64,000 bases of DNA from assembly GCA_964392455.1 (NCBI GenBank), contig CAYMPG010000009.1, positions 7,810 to 71,809 of the forward strand. The letters are read 5' to 3'. This document shows, piece after piece, positions 41,007-49,750 of this stretch. The stretch is from SFEL01 sp964392455 (GTDB lineage: Bacteria; Bacillota; Clostridia; Christensenellales; CAG-138). The notes under the pieces are model-generated. The model did not search any database, was not told the DNA's origin, and saw only the letters and a program-made list of their open reading frames with translations. How positions within the stretch are numbered: position 1 is the first letter of the stretch; every line of letters begins with the position of its first letter. The translations under genes were made by a program, and so were the position numbers.

Positions 41007-42110
41007 ATGGATTCGCAGAGAAGATACAGGCTGTGGCTCGCCTTTGCCATGGGAGACAGGATAAAGCGGCAGGCTGACCTTTTGCAGGAGCATGGGGATG
41101 CGGAGGCCGTATTCAATGCGGCCCGGGAGGGCGCCCTTAAGCCAAGGCTGCATACTGACGAGGCGCTGTTTGCCATGCTTGGGAGCAAGGCAAACCAGGA
41201 CTATATTGACAGGTGCCTTGCATACCTTGATAAAAACCGCATTACGCCCCTGCTTATGGAGGATGCAGGCTATCCTGAGCTGCTGAAGGAAATATATCTG
41301 CCCCCTGCATTGCTGTATGTAAAGGGCAGGCTGCCTGAGCGTATACCTCTGCCGATAGCCGTTATAGGCTCACGGCAATGCTCAAAGTACGGGGCAGAGG
41401 TGGCAGAGATGCTTTCTGCTGAGCTTGCAGCAAGCGGAGTATGCGTGGTATCCGGCCTTGCCTATGGCATAGACTGCATATCTGCACGGGCTGCCCTGTC
41501 CAGCGTCCCAAAGAACAGCTTTCCTACGGTGGCGGTGCTTGGCAGCGGCGTGGACGTGGTGTATCCCCATGAAAACAGGGGCCTTTATGATGCTATCTGT
41601 GAACGGGGCGCAGTCATTTCGGAATTCCCTCCGGGCACTGCCCCGGATAGATTTAATTTTCCCAGGCGAAACAGGATAATATCCGGAATGTCAAGGGGAG
41701 TGCTGGTGGTGGAGGCGGCAGTAAAAAGCGGCACACGCATCACCGTGGATCATGCCCTTGAGCAGGGCAGGGATGTATTTGCCGTGCCGGGGCGCATTAC
41801 GGACGACACCTGCTGCGGCACAAATGAAATGATAAGAGACGGCGTTGCAAAGCTGGTAAACGAGGCAAAGGATGTGCTGGTGGAGTACGGCGTGGATGTG
41901 GCTGCGGCGAAAAGGGCAGAAAGTATAGACGAATCAGCCCTTCCCATACAGGGGCTGCTGGTGGTGAACCTGCTTAAGGCGGGCAAAAGAACCGTAGATG
42001 AGCTGCGGGAAATGACGGGCATGGATATGGGCTTATTAAATTCCACCTTGACAGAGATGGAAATTTCGGGAATAATTAAGCAATCGCCCGGAAGGCTTTA
42101 TTCATTATAA
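41007..42110 (+). CDS. dprA: DNA-processing protein DprA
   Basis: A 367-residue protein that protects incoming single-stranded DNA and loads RecA. The Rossmann fold is marked by PIAVIGSRQCSKYG (near 115), VVSGLAYGIDCISARAAL, TVAVLGSGVDVVYPHEN and NFPRRNRIISGMSRGVLVVEA-type segments. An N-terminal helical domain and a C-terminal winged helix (LRKAGKRTVDELREMTGMDMG region) complete it. The other competence genes are not in this window. Confidence 0.95.
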   Translation: MDSQRRYRLWLAFAMGDRIKRQADLLQEHGDAEAVFNAAREGALKPRLHTDEALFAMLGSKANQDYIDRCLAYLDKNRITPLLMEDAGYPELLKEIYLPPALLYVKGRLPERIPLPIAVIGSRQCSKYGAEVAEMLSAELAASGVCVVSGLAYGIDCISARAALSSVPKNSFPTVAVLGSGVDVVYPHENRGLYDAICERGAVISEFPPGTAPDRFNFPRRNRIISGMSRGVLVVEAAVKSGTRITVDHALEQGRDVFAVPGRITDDTCCGTNEMIRDGVAKLVNEAKDVLVEYGVDVAAAKRAESIDESALPIQGLLVVNLLKAGKRTVDELREMTGMDMGLLNSTLTEMEISGIIKQSPGRLYSL

Positions 42111-42118
42111 TAATGGCA

Positions 42119-42156
42119 CCGGCCTGTGCAAGGCCGGGGGCAGGCACAGCGCCTGC
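42119..42156 (+). other. Two adjacent hairpins in the dprA-topA gap
   Basis: CCGGCCT/AGGCCGG (42119-42137) is followed at once by GCAGGC/GCCTGC (42140-42156). Neither has a T run. They could shape the topA 5' end or slow exonucleases after dprA. Confidence 0.5.
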
Positions 42157-42187
42157 TCAAGGCCAGTGAAAACACGGAGGTAGCAAC

Positions 42188-44284
42188 ATGTCAGAGATGC
42201 TGGTGATCGTCGAGTCCCCTGCAAAGGCCAAGACGATAGGCAAGTTTCTTGGCAGTAAATATAAGGTAGTGGCATCAAATGGCCATGTGAGGGATCTGCC
42301 CAAGAGCCAGCTGGGGGTGGATGTGGACAATAACTTTGAGCCCAAGTATATCACACTCAGGGGCCGTGGCGATGTTCTGGATACCATACGCAAGGAAGCA
42401 AAGAACGCAAAAAAAATTTATCTCGCAACCGACCCTGATATGGAAGGCGAAGCCATATCCTGGCATCTTGCTCATATCCTTAAGCTGGATACAGAATCCC
42501 CATGCAGGATAGTATTCAATGAAATAACCGCCAATACGGTAAAAAAATCCGTAAAGGCGCCCCGTGCCATAGATATGGACCTTGTGGATGCCCAGCAGGC
42601 AAGGCGTGTGCTGGACAGACTGGTGGGCTACAAAATCAGCCCCATACTCTGGGCAAAGGTACGCAGGGGCCTTTCTGCGGGCAGAGTGCAGTCCGTGGCT
42701 ACCCGCATAATATGCGACAGGGAGCAGGAGATAATGGACTTTATTCCCGAGGAATACTGGACCATTACTGCAAAGCTCAAGGTAAAGGGCGCACGCAAGC
42801 CGGTGGAGGCCCGCTTTTACGGCTTTGATGGAAAAAAGGCAGAGGTCAGTGACGAGGCCAGCGCAAAGAATATAATAAGCCGCTCCGGCAGGGATTTTAC
42901 CGTGACCGATGTAAAGGTAAGCGAAAAATCCCGCCATGCTCCCGCCCCCTTTACCACCAGCAGCATGCAGCAGGAGGCTTCACGCAAGCTGGGCTTTACC
43001 ACAAAGCTCACCATGATGATAGCCCAGCAGCTCTATGAGGGCGTGGAAATCCAGGGCAAGGGCACTACCGGCCTTATAACCTACATCCGTACCGACTCCG
43101 TGCGTATATCCGAGGAGGCCCAGCAGCAGGCGCTGGAATATATCCGCAAGCAGTACGGCCCGGAGTACGCACCTGCAAAGCCCAATATATACAAGGGCCG
43201 CAAGGGTGCTCAGGATGCCCATGAGGCAATTCGCCCTGCATATATAGACCTTACTCCCCAGGCTGTAAAGCCGTCGCTCAATGCCAGCCAGTATAAGCTG
43301 TATAAGCTGATATATGAGCGCTTTGTTGCAAGCCAGATGTCCGAGGCAAGGCTGGAGACTACCTCAGCCTCCCTGGATGCAAACGGCTGCACATATAAGG
43401 CCTCCGGCACCAAGACTCTGTTCCCCGGCTATACTGCCGTGTATACCGAAGGAAGGGATGATGAAGGTGAGGCGGAAACTGCGCTGCCGGCAGTAAGTGC
43501 AGGGGATAGCCTTAAGGCGGATACCGTGGAGAGCGAGCAGCACTTTACCCAGGCCCCTCCAAGGTATACTGAGGCTTCGCTGGTAAAGCTGCTGGAGGAA
43601 AAGGGCATAGGCCGCCCGAGTACCTACGCCCCCACGATTTCCACCATAATCGAGCGTGGCTATGTACACAGGGAAAAGAAGCAGCTCATTCCCACTGAGC
43701 TGGGCTTTGTGGTCACCCGCATAATGAAGGAAAACTTCAGCGATATAGTGGATGTGAAGTTTACTGCGGATATGGAAAGCAAGCTCGACCTTATCAAGGA
43801 TGGCGAGCGGGAATGGAGCAGCGTGATAAAGGACTTTTACGGCCCCTTCAAGCTGACCCTTGACAAGGCCTCGGAGAGCATAGAAAAGGTAGTGATACCA
43901 GATGAGGAATCCGATGTGCCCTGCGAAAAGTGCGGCGCGATGATGGTATACAAGATGGGACGCTTCGGTAAATTCCTTGCCTGCCCCAATTTCCCGGAGT
44001 GCCGCAATACAAAGGCCATAGTGGAAAAGATAGACGTGCCCTGCCCGGTATGCGGCGGGGATATGATAAAGCGCAAGTCCAAGCGGGGCAAGGTGTTTTA
44101 CGGCTGCGAAAAGTATCCTGAGTGCAGCTTCGTATCATGGGATAGGCCGGCAAAGGAAAAGTGCCCCAAGTGCGGCGCCATGATGGTGCATAAAACAGGG
44201 CGCAGCGGCAATTATACCGCCTGCACCGGCGAGGGCTGCGGCTACATCAGCCGCCCGGAAAAGAAGGAGAGCAGGGAAGAATGA
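42188..44284 (+). CDS. topA: DNA topoisomerase I
   Basis: A 698-residue type IA topoisomerase relaxing negative supercoils. The Toprim domain at the N-terminus has LVIVESPAKAKTIGKFL and ATDPDMEGEAISWH; the catalytic tyrosine is Tyr299 in TYIRTDSVRIS. The C-terminus carries three four-cysteine zinc ribbons (CEKCG, CPVCG, CPKCG starts, from about 578 onward). ACGGAGG precedes the ATG. The stop overlaps trmFO by ATGA, the usual topA-trmFO link of Firmicutes. Confidence 0.97.
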   Translation: MSEMLVIVESPAKAKTIGKFLGSKYKVVASNGHVRDLPKSQLGVDVDNNFEPKYITLRGRGDVLDTIRKEAKNAKKIYLATDPDMEGEAISWHLAHILKLDTESPCRIVFNEITANTVKKSVKAPRAIDMDLVDAQQARRVLDRLVGYKISPILWAKVRRGLSAGRVQSVATRIICDREQEIMDFIPEEYWTITAKLKVKGARKPVEARFYGFDGKKAEVSDEASAKNIISRSGRDFTVTDVKVSEKSRHAPAPFTTSSMQQEASRKLGFTTKLTMMIAQQLYEGVEIQGKGTTGLITYIRTDSVRISEEAQQQALEYIRKQYGPEYAPAKPNIYKGRKGAQDAHEAIRPAYIDLTPQAVKPSLNASQYKLYKLIYERFVASQMSEARLETTSASLDANGCTYKASGTKTLFPGYTAVYTEGRDDEGEAETALPAVSAGDSLKADTVESEQHFTQAPPRYTEASLVKLLEEKGIGRPSTYAPTISTIIERGYVHREKKQLIPTELGFVVTRIMKENFSDIVDVKFTADMESKLDLIKDGEREWSSVIKDFYGPFKLTLDKASESIEKVVIPDEESDVPCEKCGAMMVYKMGRFGKFLACPNFPECRNTKAIVEKIDVPCPVCGGDMIKRKSKRGKVFYGCEKYPECSFVSWDRPAKEKCPKCGAMMVHKTGRSGNYTACTGEGCGYISRPEKKESREE

Positions 44285-45582
44285 GCCAAATTGCCAGGGT
44301 GATAGGTGCCGGCCTTGCAGGAAGTGAGGCGGCGTGGCAGCTTGCAAACAGGGGCATAAAGGTGGAGCTTTATGAGATGAAGCCCATACGCCGCTCCCCT
44401 GCCCATCACAGGGATACCTTTGCGGAGCTGGTATGCTCAAACTCTCTCCGCTCAGACCGGCTGCAGAATGGGGCCGGCCTTATGAAGGAGGAGATGCGCC
44501 GCCTGGGCTCCGTAATAATGGAGTGTGCCGATGCCTGCCGTGTGCCTGCGGGGGGTGCGCTTGCGGTGGACAGGGAGGGCTTTACCTCCATGGTAACGGA
44601 AAAAATAGCCTCCCACCCCAATATAACCGTAATACATCAGGAGATCACCTCAATACCTGAGGCCCCGGCAATAGTGGCCACAGGCCCCCTTACGGACGGG
44701 GAGCTGTATGGCGCCATTGAGGAGCTCTTTGGCATAAGCCTGCATTTTTATGATGCGGCGGCACCTGTTGTAAGGGCAGATTCACTGAATATGGATAAGG
44801 TGTTTCGTGCATCCCGGTATGAGCGGGGCAGCGATTACCTTAATTGCCCGATGAGCAGGGATGAATACTTTACCTTTGTGCATGAGCTGGTGAATGCGGA
44901 GACCGCTCCCCTTAAGGAATTTGAGACCCCAAGGGTATTTGAGGGCTGCATGCCCGTTGAGATAATGGCGAAGCGAGGGGATATGACCCTTGCCTTTGGC
45001 CCGCTAAAGCCGGTTGGGCTCAGGGATGAGCGCACAGGGGCAAAGCCCTTTGCAGTGGTGCAGCTCAGGCAGGATGATGCCGAGGGTGAGCTGTACAATA
45101 TAGTGGGCTTCCAGACAAACCTCAAGTTTCCGGAGCAGCGCAGGGTATTTGGCCTTATACCGGGGCTGGAAAATGCAGAATACGCAAGATACGGCGTGAT
45201 GCATCGCAATACCTTTATAAATTCCCCCGGCAGGCTGGATTGGCGCTATAATGTAAAGGCTGCCCCGGGGCTGTATTTCGCCGGGCAGATGACAGGCGTG
45301 GAGGGCTACGTTGAAAGCGCAGGCAGCGGCCTTGTTGCAGGCATAAACCTTGCCCATGAGCTGCTTGGTAAACCCCCTGTGGATTTCACCCGGCAGACCG
45401 CATTGGGTGCAATGGCCCACTATGTATCAGATTACTGTGGAAATGACTTTCAGCCAATGAATATAAACTTTGGCATAATGGATACCATTGCAGATGCCCC
45501 GAGAAAAAAGGAGGAACGCTATACCCTTATTTCAGAGCGGGCGCTGTCAGTAATTGATGGCATAAAATCGAACATGCTGTAA
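44281..45582 (+). CDS. trmFO: Methylenetetrahydrofolate-tRNA-(uracil(54)-C5)-methyltransferase TrmFO
   Basis: A 433-residue FAD and folate-dependent enzyme making ribothymidine at tRNA position 54. The FAD motif GAGLAGSEAAWQLANRG (9-25) and the family stretches AELVCSNSLRSDRL, NCPMSRDEY and QMTGVEGYVESAGSGLVAG are present. It joins topA by a 4-base overlap. A terminator follows, so the hslVU genes downstream are transcribed separately. Confidence 0.97.
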   Translation: MSQIARVIGAGLAGSEAAWQLANRGIKVELYEMKPIRRSPAHHRDTFAELVCSNSLRSDRLQNGAGLMKEEMRRLGSVIMECADACRVPAGGALAVDREGFTSMVTEKIASHPNITVIHQEITSIPEAPAIVATGPLTDGELYGAIEELFGISLHFYDAAAPVVRADSLNMDKVFRASRYERGSDYLNCPMSRDEYFTFVHELVNAETAPLKEFETPRVFEGCMPVEIMAKRGDMTLAFGPLKPVGLRDERTGAKPFAVVQLRQDDAEGELYNIVGFQTNLKFPEQRRVFGLIPGLENAEYARYGVMHRNTFINSPGRLDWRYNVKAAPGLYFAGQMTGVEGYVESAGSGLVAGINLAHELLGKPPVDFTRQTALGAMAHYVSDYCGNDFQPMNINFGIMDTIADAPRKKEERYTLISERALSVIDGIKSNML

Positions 45583-45587
45583 ATATT

Positions 45588-45617
45588 CAGGCCCTTATAA
45601 CATATGGGCCTGTTTTT
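45588..45617 (+). terminator. Terminator of topA-trmFO
   Basis: CAGGCCC (45588-45594) pairs with GGGCCTG (45606-45612), 11-base loop, then five T. Confidence 0.88.
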
Positions 45618-45618
45618 A

Positions 45619-45627
45619 TGGTAAACT
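45619..45627 (+). promoter_or_regulatory. Extended -10 (TGGTAAACT) for the nucleoside hydrolase
   Basis: It lies directly after the trmFO terminator. The leader to the start codon is about 125 bases and includes TGGCAG/CTGCCA complementarity across 45634-45672; no riboswitch class was recognised. Confidence 0.45.
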
Positions 45628-45755
45628 GTACCCAGTGGCAGTATAAATAAAGCGTAATCCTTTTTCTGCCAGGTGCTTCTATTCCCACAAAAAAGACAGG
45701 GACAGGCGGCGAAAAGTACTCCGTCGGCTTTCCCGGAAAGCGAAAATGGTCTCAT

Positions 45756-46655
45756 ATGAACAGAATCCCCATCATGATTGATACTGACCCCGGCGTGGAT
45801 GATTTCTTCTGCCTGGCGCTGGGCTGCACCTATTATGACAGGCTGGACCTCAGGGCAGTCGGCTCAATGGGCGGCAATCACCATATAGAGGTCACCACCC
45901 AGAATGCGCTGAATGTGCTGGGCCTGTTTGGCACTGATGCGCCTGTTGCCCGAGGGGCAGACAGATATCTTACCGCTGACTTTGGGGAGCCCGGAGTAAA
46001 GTTTCATGGGGAAAACGGCATGGGCAATGTTGCTCTGCCACACAGCGACAAAGCTGCGGATAAGCTGCCCGCATGGGATAAGCTTTACAGCGAGGCTGTA
46101 AGGGCGGAGGGAGAGCTGGTGCTGGTGACTGTGGGGCCGTTGACAAATATAGCCCTTGCCCTGAAAAAGCATCCAGACCTTCCCCAATACATAAAAAAGA
46201 TAGTCATGATGGGCGGCTCTGTGGGCAGGGGAAATATCACCCCCTATGCCGAGGCAAATGTGGGCCATGATGTGCCTGCTGCAAAGCTGGTATTTGACAG
46301 CGGCATACCTATAGACATGGTGGGCCTGAATGTTACCCTTGTGTGCCCGATAGATATGAATGTATTCGGCGGCCGTGAGCAGGATGCAAGGCAGGATATA
46401 TTGTCCATCATGAAGCAGCTCATAGCCTTCCGCAGGGGAGAGGCAATGCATGACGCCGTGGCCATTGCCACAATGCTGGATGACGGCCTCATGGAATGGA
46501 AGCAGGGCCGGGTGCAGGTGGAGACTGAGGACACTGAGCGCATGGGCCAGACAGTTTTGCAGCAGGATAGCCAGGGCTGCCACCGGGTGGCGGTGAGTGT
46601 GGATGTTGCAAGGTATAATGCCATTATCAGCGGCATGCTGAATAGGCTGAAATAG
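45756..46655 (+). CDS. Nucleoside hydrolase (IunH family)
   Basis: A 299-residue enzyme cleaving the N-glycosidic bond of nucleosides to base and ribose. The calcium-binding signature DTDPGVDD is at residues 9-16, with LVTVGPLTNIALAL in the middle and the C-terminal H-D region MHDAVAIATML. Whether it prefers purine or pyrimidine nucleosides cannot be read. No good ribosome binding site precedes the ATG (only GGAAAGCG, 15-20 bases up). It interrupts the trmFO-hslV order and has its own promoter, consistent with insertion. Confidence 0.93.
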   Translation: MNRIPIMIDTDPGVDDFFCLALGCTYYDRLDLRAVGSMGGNHHIEVTTQNALNVLGLFGTDAPVARGADRYLTADFGEPGVKFHGENGMGNVALPHSDKAADKLPAWDKLYSEAVRAEGELVLVTVGPLTNIALALKKHPDLPQYIKKIVMMGGSVGRGNITPYAEANVGHDVPAAKLVFDSGIPIDMVGLNVTLVCPIDMNVFGGREQDARQDILSIMKQLIAFRRGEAMHDAVAIATMLDDGLMEWKQGRVQVETEDTERMGQTVLQQDSQGCHRVAVSVDVARYNAIISGMLNRLK

Positions 46656-46722
46656 CGGCCGCCGGCATTGCGTAAGTAAATACATAATAGCTTTTTCAGA
46701 GAAACGAAAGGTGTTGATAAAT

Positions 46723-47256
46723 ATGTCTCTTAAAGGTACTACCATAGTGGCAGTAAGGCGAAACGGCAAATGTGCCGTGGCTGGCGACGGTCAGGTGACC
46801 ATGGGGGAAAAGACCATCATGAAGGGCACCGCCCGCAAGGTGCGTCGGCTGTATAATGGCAAGGTGGTGGTGGGCTTTGCAGGGTCTGTGGCAGATGCAT
46901 TCTCCCTGTGCGAAAAATTTGAAGCGAAGCTTACCCAGTATAGCGGTGGCCTGAAAAAGGCGGCTGTGGCCCTCGCCCAGGAGTGGCGCAGCGATAAGGC
47001 CATGCGGCAGCTTGAGGCCATGCTGATTGCCGCAAATGAGGATGAGCTGCTGGTAATATCCGGCACAGGCGAGGTGATAGACCCTGATGACGGCATCGCC
47101 GCGATCGGCTCAGGCGGAATGTACGCAATGGCGGCTGCAAAGGCGCTGCTGGAGAATACCGACCTTGAGGCAAGGGACATTGCACACAAGGCCATACGCA
47201 TAGCCTCTGAGATATGCGTATTTACCAACGGAAATATTACCCTGGAGGAAGTATAA
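46723..47256 (+). CDS. hslV: ATP-dependent protease subunit HslV (ClpQ)
   Basis: A 177-residue N-terminal-nucleophile protease, the peptidase half of HslUV. The protein starts MSLKGTTIVAVRR; the aligned catalytic Thr is Thr6, so a 5-residue propeptide would have to be removed, or Ser2 might act as reported for Bacillus ClpQ (CodW). GDGQVTMGEKTIMKG and GFAGSVADAFSL are typical. The ATG at 46723 has AAAGGTG upstream. hslU follows after 5 bases. Confidence 0.96.
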   Translation: MSLKGTTIVAVRRNGKCAVAGDGQVTMGEKTIMKGTARKVRRLYNGKVVVGFAGSVADAFSLCEKFEAKLTQYSGGLKKAAVALAQEWRSDKAMRQLEAMLIAANEDELLVISGTGEVIDPDDGIAAIGSGGMYAMAAAKALLENTDLEARDIAHKAIRIASEICVFTNGNITLEEV

Positions 47257-47261
47257 GCCCT

Positions 47262-48638
47262 ATGATGACCCCAAGAGAAACAGTAGAGGCGCTGGATAGA
47301 TACATAATCGGCCAGGCAGAGGCAAAGCGTGCAGTGGCCATAGCTCTTAGAAACCGCTACAGGCGCAGCCGTCTTTCGCCGGAGCTCAGGGAGGAGATAA
47401 CCCCTAAAAACATCATTATGATGGGGCCCACAGGCGTTGGCAAGACCGAGATAGCAAGACGGCTTGCAAAGCTGGTGGATGCGCCCTTTGTAAAGGTGGA
47501 GGCCACCAAGTTTACAGAGGTTGGCTATGTTGGCCGGGATGTGGATTCCATGATAAGAGATCTTGTGGAGGCGGCAATACGTCTGTGCAAGGAGCAGCGC
47601 ATGAAGGCAGTAAGGGTAACTGCTGAGGCAAATGCCGAGCAGCGGCTGATAGAGGCGCTGATGCCTGCATACAAATCCGGCTGGAAGGCCCCTGAAAACC
47701 CGCTGCAATTTCTTCTGGGCAGCAGCAAGCCCCCAGAGGAGCTCAGCGAGGAGGAAAAGAGCCAGCGTATGTCTAAACGGGAGGAGATAGCCAGGGCGCT
47801 GCGGGCAGGTCAGCTGGAGGATGAAATAGTTGAAATACAGATAGAGCAGCCAAATAACGGCTCCAATGCCATGATTGCCATGGGCATAGACGTTAACCTC
47901 AATGAGATGATGGGCGGCATACTTCCCCCGAAGAAAAAGAACCGCCGGGTAAAGGTATCCGAGGCGAGGAAGCTGCTTATTCAGGATGAGAGCGAAAAGC
48001 TCATCGATATGGATGAGGTCACCCAGGAGGCCATAGAGCGGGCGGAGCAGGACGGCATAGTTTTTATCGACGAGATAGATAAAATCGCCGCCGCCGCAAA
48101 TACCCACGGAGCAGATGTATCCCGTGAGGGCGTGCAGAGGGATATACTGCCCATAGTTGAAGGCTGCACCGTTACCACCAAGTACGGCCCGGTAAAGACG
48201 GACTATATCCTCTTTATCGCTGCGGGTGCATTCCATGTATCCAAGGTATCAGACCTTATCCCTGAGCTTCAGGGACGCTTCCCCATAAGGGTAAAGCTGG
48301 AGCCTCTCAGCGTGGAGGATTACCGCAGCATACTCATTCAGCCTGAGCATGCCATCACCAAGCAGTATGAGGCTCTGCTGAAGACGGATAATATCCTGCT
48401 TTCTTTCACTGATGACGCCATAACGGCCATTGCCCGGGCTGCATTCAATGCAAATGAGTGCGAGGAAAACATCGGCGCAAGGCGGCTGCACACGATAGTT
48501 GAAAACCTGCTGGATGATATTTCATTCAATGCAGGCGGAGATCATCCCATCACAAGGGTAGTGGTGGATGAGGAATACGTTAAGGAGCATATAAGCAAGG
48601 AATACGAGGGAGAGGATCTGCAAAGGTTCATCCTTTAG
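47262..48638 (+). CDS. hslU: ATP-dependent protease ATPase subunit HslU (ClpY)
   Basis: A 458-residue AAA+ unfoldase feeding substrates to HslV. Walker A GPTGVGKTEIARRL is near 57, Walker B DGIVFIDEIDKIA near 266, and the I domain lies between. The C-terminal tail that docks into HslV ends DLQRFIL. I chose the first ATG of the MM pair at 47262, with GGAGGAAG about 12 bases upstream. The codV and codY genes that flank clpQY in Bacillus are absent here. Confidence 0.96.
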   Translation: MMTPRETVEALDRYIIGQAEAKRAVAIALRNRYRRSRLSPELREEITPKNIIMMGPTGVGKTEIARRLAKLVDAPFVKVEATKFTEVGYVGRDVDSMIRDLVEAAIRLCKEQRMKAVRVTAEANAEQRLIEALMPAYKSGWKAPENPLQFLLGSSKPPEELSEEEKSQRMSKREEIARALRAGQLEDEIVEIQIEQPNNGSNAMIAMGIDVNLNEMMGGILPPKKKNRRVKVSEARKLLIQDESEKLIDMDEVTQEAIERAEQDGIVFIDEIDKIAAAANTHGADVSREGVQRDILPIVEGCTVTTKYGPVKTDYILFIAAGAFHVSKVSDLIPELQGRFPIRVKLEPLSVEDYRSILIQPEHAITKQYEALLKTDNILLSFTDDAITAIARAAFNANECEENIGARRLHTIVENLLDDISFNAGGDHPITRVVVDEEYVKEHISKEYEGEDLQRFIL

Positions 48639-48645
48639 TGGGAGT

Positions 48646-49683
48646 ATGATGCACAGGATAGCTACAATCATATCAGCTGCAATGACTGTGGCGCTGCTTT
48701 CAGGCTGCGTTCAGGCCGCCACCACTGCAAATACAAACGTGGAGGTGCTGGATGAGCAGGATGCAGGGTCTGTATTTGAGCTGTCTGCAGCTCCCACGGC
48801 TACCCCGGTGATAACCTACGTGCCCAGGGAGATAGAGGAGCTGAGGGCGGAGGCGGCGGCATTGGCCGTGTATATGTCCGCCGTGTCACAGCCTGAGGCC
48901 CAGCCGTCACCTGCACCCACTGAAACTCCTGCTCCCGAAAAGAGCGCCGAGCCTAAGGCCACCACAAAGCCCGAAAGCACAAAGAAGCCTGAGTATACCG
49001 TGAAGGATGTGGAAAATCAGGCGGGCTACGTTTGTGCAAAGAGCGTAAACCTGCGTTCAGGCCCGGGCACAGATTATGACATAATAAAGGAATACGACCA
49101 GTACCGTGAGCTCACCGTTACCGGCAAGACCGGGGACTGGTACAGGGTCACAGTGGGCAGCAGAGAGGGCTTTATGCTGAAGAAGTACGTAAAGCTTGGC
49201 GAGGTGCCGAAGGCCACTCCAAAGCCCACTGCGAAGCCCACAGCTACCCCCAGCCCAACTCAGGCGCCTGAGCTTACTCCATCTGTGGAAAATACGCCTG
49301 AGCCCACGCCGGCGCCTACTCAGGCTCCCTCGTCGGACATGCCCTCAGGCGGGGCATACACGGGGGACGAGCTGTATCTGCTGTCTCAGCTCGTATATAA
49401 GGAGGGGGATGGCCAGAGCTATGTGGCCGTTGCCAACGTTATACTCAATCGTATAAACAGCAGCAAGTTTCCAAATACCGTAAATGGGGTGGTATACCAG
49501 AAAAATCAGTTTTCCACCTCCAGCCTTAAATCCCCCAGCTCAGCCGCAAAGGAGGCTGTAACGTCGGTATTTGTGTACGGCAATACGGTGCTGCCGTCAA
49601 ATGTGTACTATTTCCGCACAGCCTCAAGCTGGAGCGGGCATGAGCTCTATGGCAAAATAGGCGGAAACTATTTTTATTATTAA
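48646..49683 (+). CDS. Secreted SH3 and SleB-type cell wall hydrolase
   Basis: A 345-residue lipoprotein-like secreted enzyme. The signal sequence ends at a lipobox LLSGC (Cys about 21). A Pro/Thr-rich linker (85-120) leads to a bacterial SH3 domain at about 125-182 (CAKSVNLRSGPGTDY, GKTGDWYRVTV), a second Pro/Thr/Ala linker, then a Hydrolase_2/SleB domain at about 240-345 (LYLLSQLVYKEGDGQSYVAVA). SleB-type enzymes cleave spore cortex or cell wall peptidoglycan. A second ATG 3 bases later fits the GGAG spacing better. It lies 7 bases after hslU, perhaps in one transcript. Confidence 0.87.
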   Translation: MMHRIATIISAAMTVALLSGCVQAATTANTNVEVLDEQDAGSVFELSAAPTATPVITYVPREIEELRAEAAALAVYMSAVSQPEAQPSPAPTETPAPEKSAEPKATTKPESTKKPEYTVKDVENQAGYVCAKSVNLRSGPGTDYDIIKEYDQYRELTVTGKTGDWYRVTVGSREGFMLKKYVKLGEVPKATPKPTAKPTATPSPTQAPELTPSVENTPEPTPAPTQAPSSDMPSGGAYTGDELYLLSQLVYKEGDGQSYVAVANVILNRINSSKFPNTVNGVVYQKNQFSTSSLKSPSSAAKEAVTSVFVYGNTVLPSNVYYFRTASSWSGHELYGKIGGNYFYY

Positions 49684-49709
49684 TAATATCCCTGCCGTCA
49701 GGGCAGAAT

Positions 49710-49746
49710 AATACCGCAATTTCCAAAGGAAAGGCGGTATTTTTTT
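49710..49746 (+). terminator. Terminator touching the next start codon
   Basis: An 8-bp outer stem (49710-49717 with 49734-49741) plus an inner TTCC/GGAA pair, followed by T7. The T run ends 4 bases before the ATG of the next gene. Confidence 0.85.
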
Positions 49747-49750
49747 ATTT

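Noticed and set aside
46791..48236. 481-codon open frame on the minus strand opposite hslVU
   Set aside because: It is a shadow created by codon bias; hslV and hslU are certain on the plus strand and the minus translation has no family-like pattern.
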